Source: an uncultured Phascolarctobacterium sp.
Lineage (GTDB): Bacteria > Bacillota > Negativicutes > Acidaminococcales > Acidaminococcaceae
Direction of reading: 5' to 3'
Length of the DNA: 22,521 nt
Assembly: GCA_934234275.1 (NCBI GenBank)
Contig: CAKQHU010000008.1
Coordinates: 1-22,521 of the forward strand
The position numbers and the translations under genes are program-made. The first letter of the stretch is position 1. Each line of letters begins with the position of its first letter. The notes beneath the pieces are model-generated. The model saw only the letters and a list, made by a program, of their open reading frames with translations. It had not been told where the DNA came from and did not search any database. Positions 21,418 to 22,521 of the stretch are shown piece after piece.

Positions 21418-22521
21418 TTATTTCACCATAGCAGCAACGATATCAAAAGCAGCAGCAAGTGCTTCATCAACCTTAGCTACGTCCTTAGCACCGGCCTGTG
21501 CCATATCCGGACGACCGCCGCCGCCACCGCCGCACAGCTTAGCAACAGCCTTAACGATGTTGCCCGCATGTACGCCCTTAGCAACAGCATCTTTAGTAGC
21601 CATGGTCAGAATGCTTACCTTCTCGCCCATAACAGCAGCCAGCACAACAACGCCGCCAACCTTATCACGCATCTGGTCACCCAGGTTACGCAGAGCGTCA
21701 ACGCTGTCAGCATTAACCTTCTGTACCAGAACAGGAACGCCGTTAGCATCCTTAATCTGGTCAGCAACATTGCTTACCTGAGCCTTAGCGATTTCTGCAG
21801 CCAGCTCTTCAGCCTTCTTCTGAGCAGCCTTCAGCTCGCATTGCAGAGCCTCCAGACGAGTCGGAACGTCGCAGGAGCGGCATTTCAGCTCAGCAGCCAG
21901 ACCATTTACCATTGCCTCGGTAGCGTTTACATGAGCCACAGCACCATGACCGGTAACAGCCTCAATACGGCGCACGCCTGCGCCGCTGGAGCCTTCGCTC
22001 ACGATTTTGAACATACCGATTTGTGCGGTATTGCTTACATGACTGCCGCCGCAGAACTCCATGGAGAAGTCCGGAACGGTAACAACACGAACGATGTTGC
22101 CGTATTTTTCACCGAAGAGCGCGGTTGCACCCTTCTTCTTAGCTTCCTCAATCGGCAGCTCTTCGATATTAACAGCTTTGCCAGCCAGCACCTGCTCGTT
22201 GACAATAGCCTCTACTTTCTTAAGCTCCTCAGCGGTTACCTGAGAGAAGTGGGAGAAGTCAAAGCGCAGACGGTCCGGACCAACATAGCTGCCGGCCTGG
22301 TTAACATGGGCACCCAGAACCTGTTTCAGAGCAGCATGCAGCAGATGGGTTGCGGTATGGTTACGAGCGATATCCATCTTGCGAGCCTTGTCTACAGCAA
22401 AGGTAACAGCGTCACCTACAGCAACAGTGCCTTCGGTTACGGAGCCGATCATAATAACAGCGCCGTCAGGCAGCTTTTTGGTAACATTTACAGCGATAAC
22501 GCCGGTCGGAGCGGTAATAGT
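21418..22521 (-). CDS. alaS: Alanyl-tRNA synthetase, C-terminal part (5' end beyond window)
   Basis: AlaRS charges tRNA-Ala and edits mischarged serine and glycine. 367 residues are visible before the stop at 21418; the frame is open to the right edge. AlaRS is usually about 870-880 residues, so the aminoacylation domain is missing only because of the window. The visible part begins at the end of the beta-barrel linker, then the editing domain with zinc-ligand motifs HTATHLL and CGGSHVSNT, the SSGAGVRRIEAVTG stretch, a coiled-coil linker (ELKAAQKKAEELAAEIAKAQ) and the C-Ala (DHHA1) domain with a glycine run followed by RPDMAQAG. All expected key residues are present. The terminator at 21340-21374 lies behind it. 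Confidence 0.97.
   Translation of the reverse strand, partial: TITAPTGVIAVNVTKKLPDGAVIMIGSVTEGTVAVGDAVTFAVDKARKMDIARNHTATHLLHAALKQVLGAHVNQAGSYVGPDRLRFDFSHFSQVTAEELKKVEAIVNEQVLAGKAVNIEELPIEEAKKKGATALFGEKYGNIVRVVTVPDFSMEFCGGSHVSNTAQIGMFKIVSEGSSGAGVRRIEAVTGHGAVAHVNATEAMVNGLAAELKCRSCDVPTRLEALQCELKAAQKKAEELAAEIAKAQVSNVADQIKDANGVPVLVQKVNADSVDALRNLGDQMRDKVGGVVVLAAVMGEKVSILTMATKDAVAKGVHAGNIVKAVAKLCGGGGGGRPDMAQAGAKDVAKVDEALAAAFDIVAAMVK

Overview
The window comes from a bacterium of the Firmicutes line that makes meso-diaminopimelate peptidoglycan. The best guess is a Negativicutes (Acidaminococcaceae-type) genome. This rests on the mixture seen here: Firmicutes-style ftsQ - DUF881 - small basic protein - ftsZ order, an E. 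coli-style murC-ddl-ftsQ junction, and a DNPR-type MurE. It is an inference, since no rRNA or other phylogenetic marker was searched. GC is moderate, except for a clearly AT-richer patch around 19.8-20.6 kb.

Positions 1-17783 (all minus strand, so read right to left) are a division and cell wall (dcw) cluster followed by housekeeping genes: mraZ, rsmH, ftsL, then tandem hairpins and a candidate new promoter, then murE, murF, mraY, murD, murG, murC, ddl, ftsQ, a DUF881 gene, a DUF1290 small basic protein gene, ftsZ, nrdR and a small exported protein gene, closed by a terminator at 3152-3175. A second run follows: pgeF (yfiH), an alpha/beta hydrolase, a lipoprotein cyclophilin with its own promoter, and phoH (cut by the left edge). 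These genes build the lipid-linked peptidoglycan precursor (murE to murG, mraY, ddl) and position division (ftsZ, ftsQ, ftsL). The cluster lacks the class B penicillin-binding protein, ftsW, murB and ftsA that usually sit among these genes.

From 17.8 kb the plus strand carries a divergently transcribed DUF1858 redox-disulfide protein and an atypical lactate/malate-dehydrogenase-family enzyme. A 700-base stretch without a convincing protein gene follows. Its main content is a large nested inverted-repeat element (19445-19702) that begins after an extended -10 box and ends at a strong terminator, so it may be a structured non-coding RNA or a MITE-like element. Next is a consensus promoter with a short leader that ends in a very strong terminator, and then a small AT-rich DUF4160/DUF2442 gene pair resembling an accessory, toxin-antitoxin-like module, with a decayed second DUF2442 start behind it.

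The right end returns to the minus strand: a small protein that resembles a free-standing DnaA domain I, and the C-terminal part of alaS (cut by the right edge). I see no tRNA, rRNA, CRISPR array or transposase gene.
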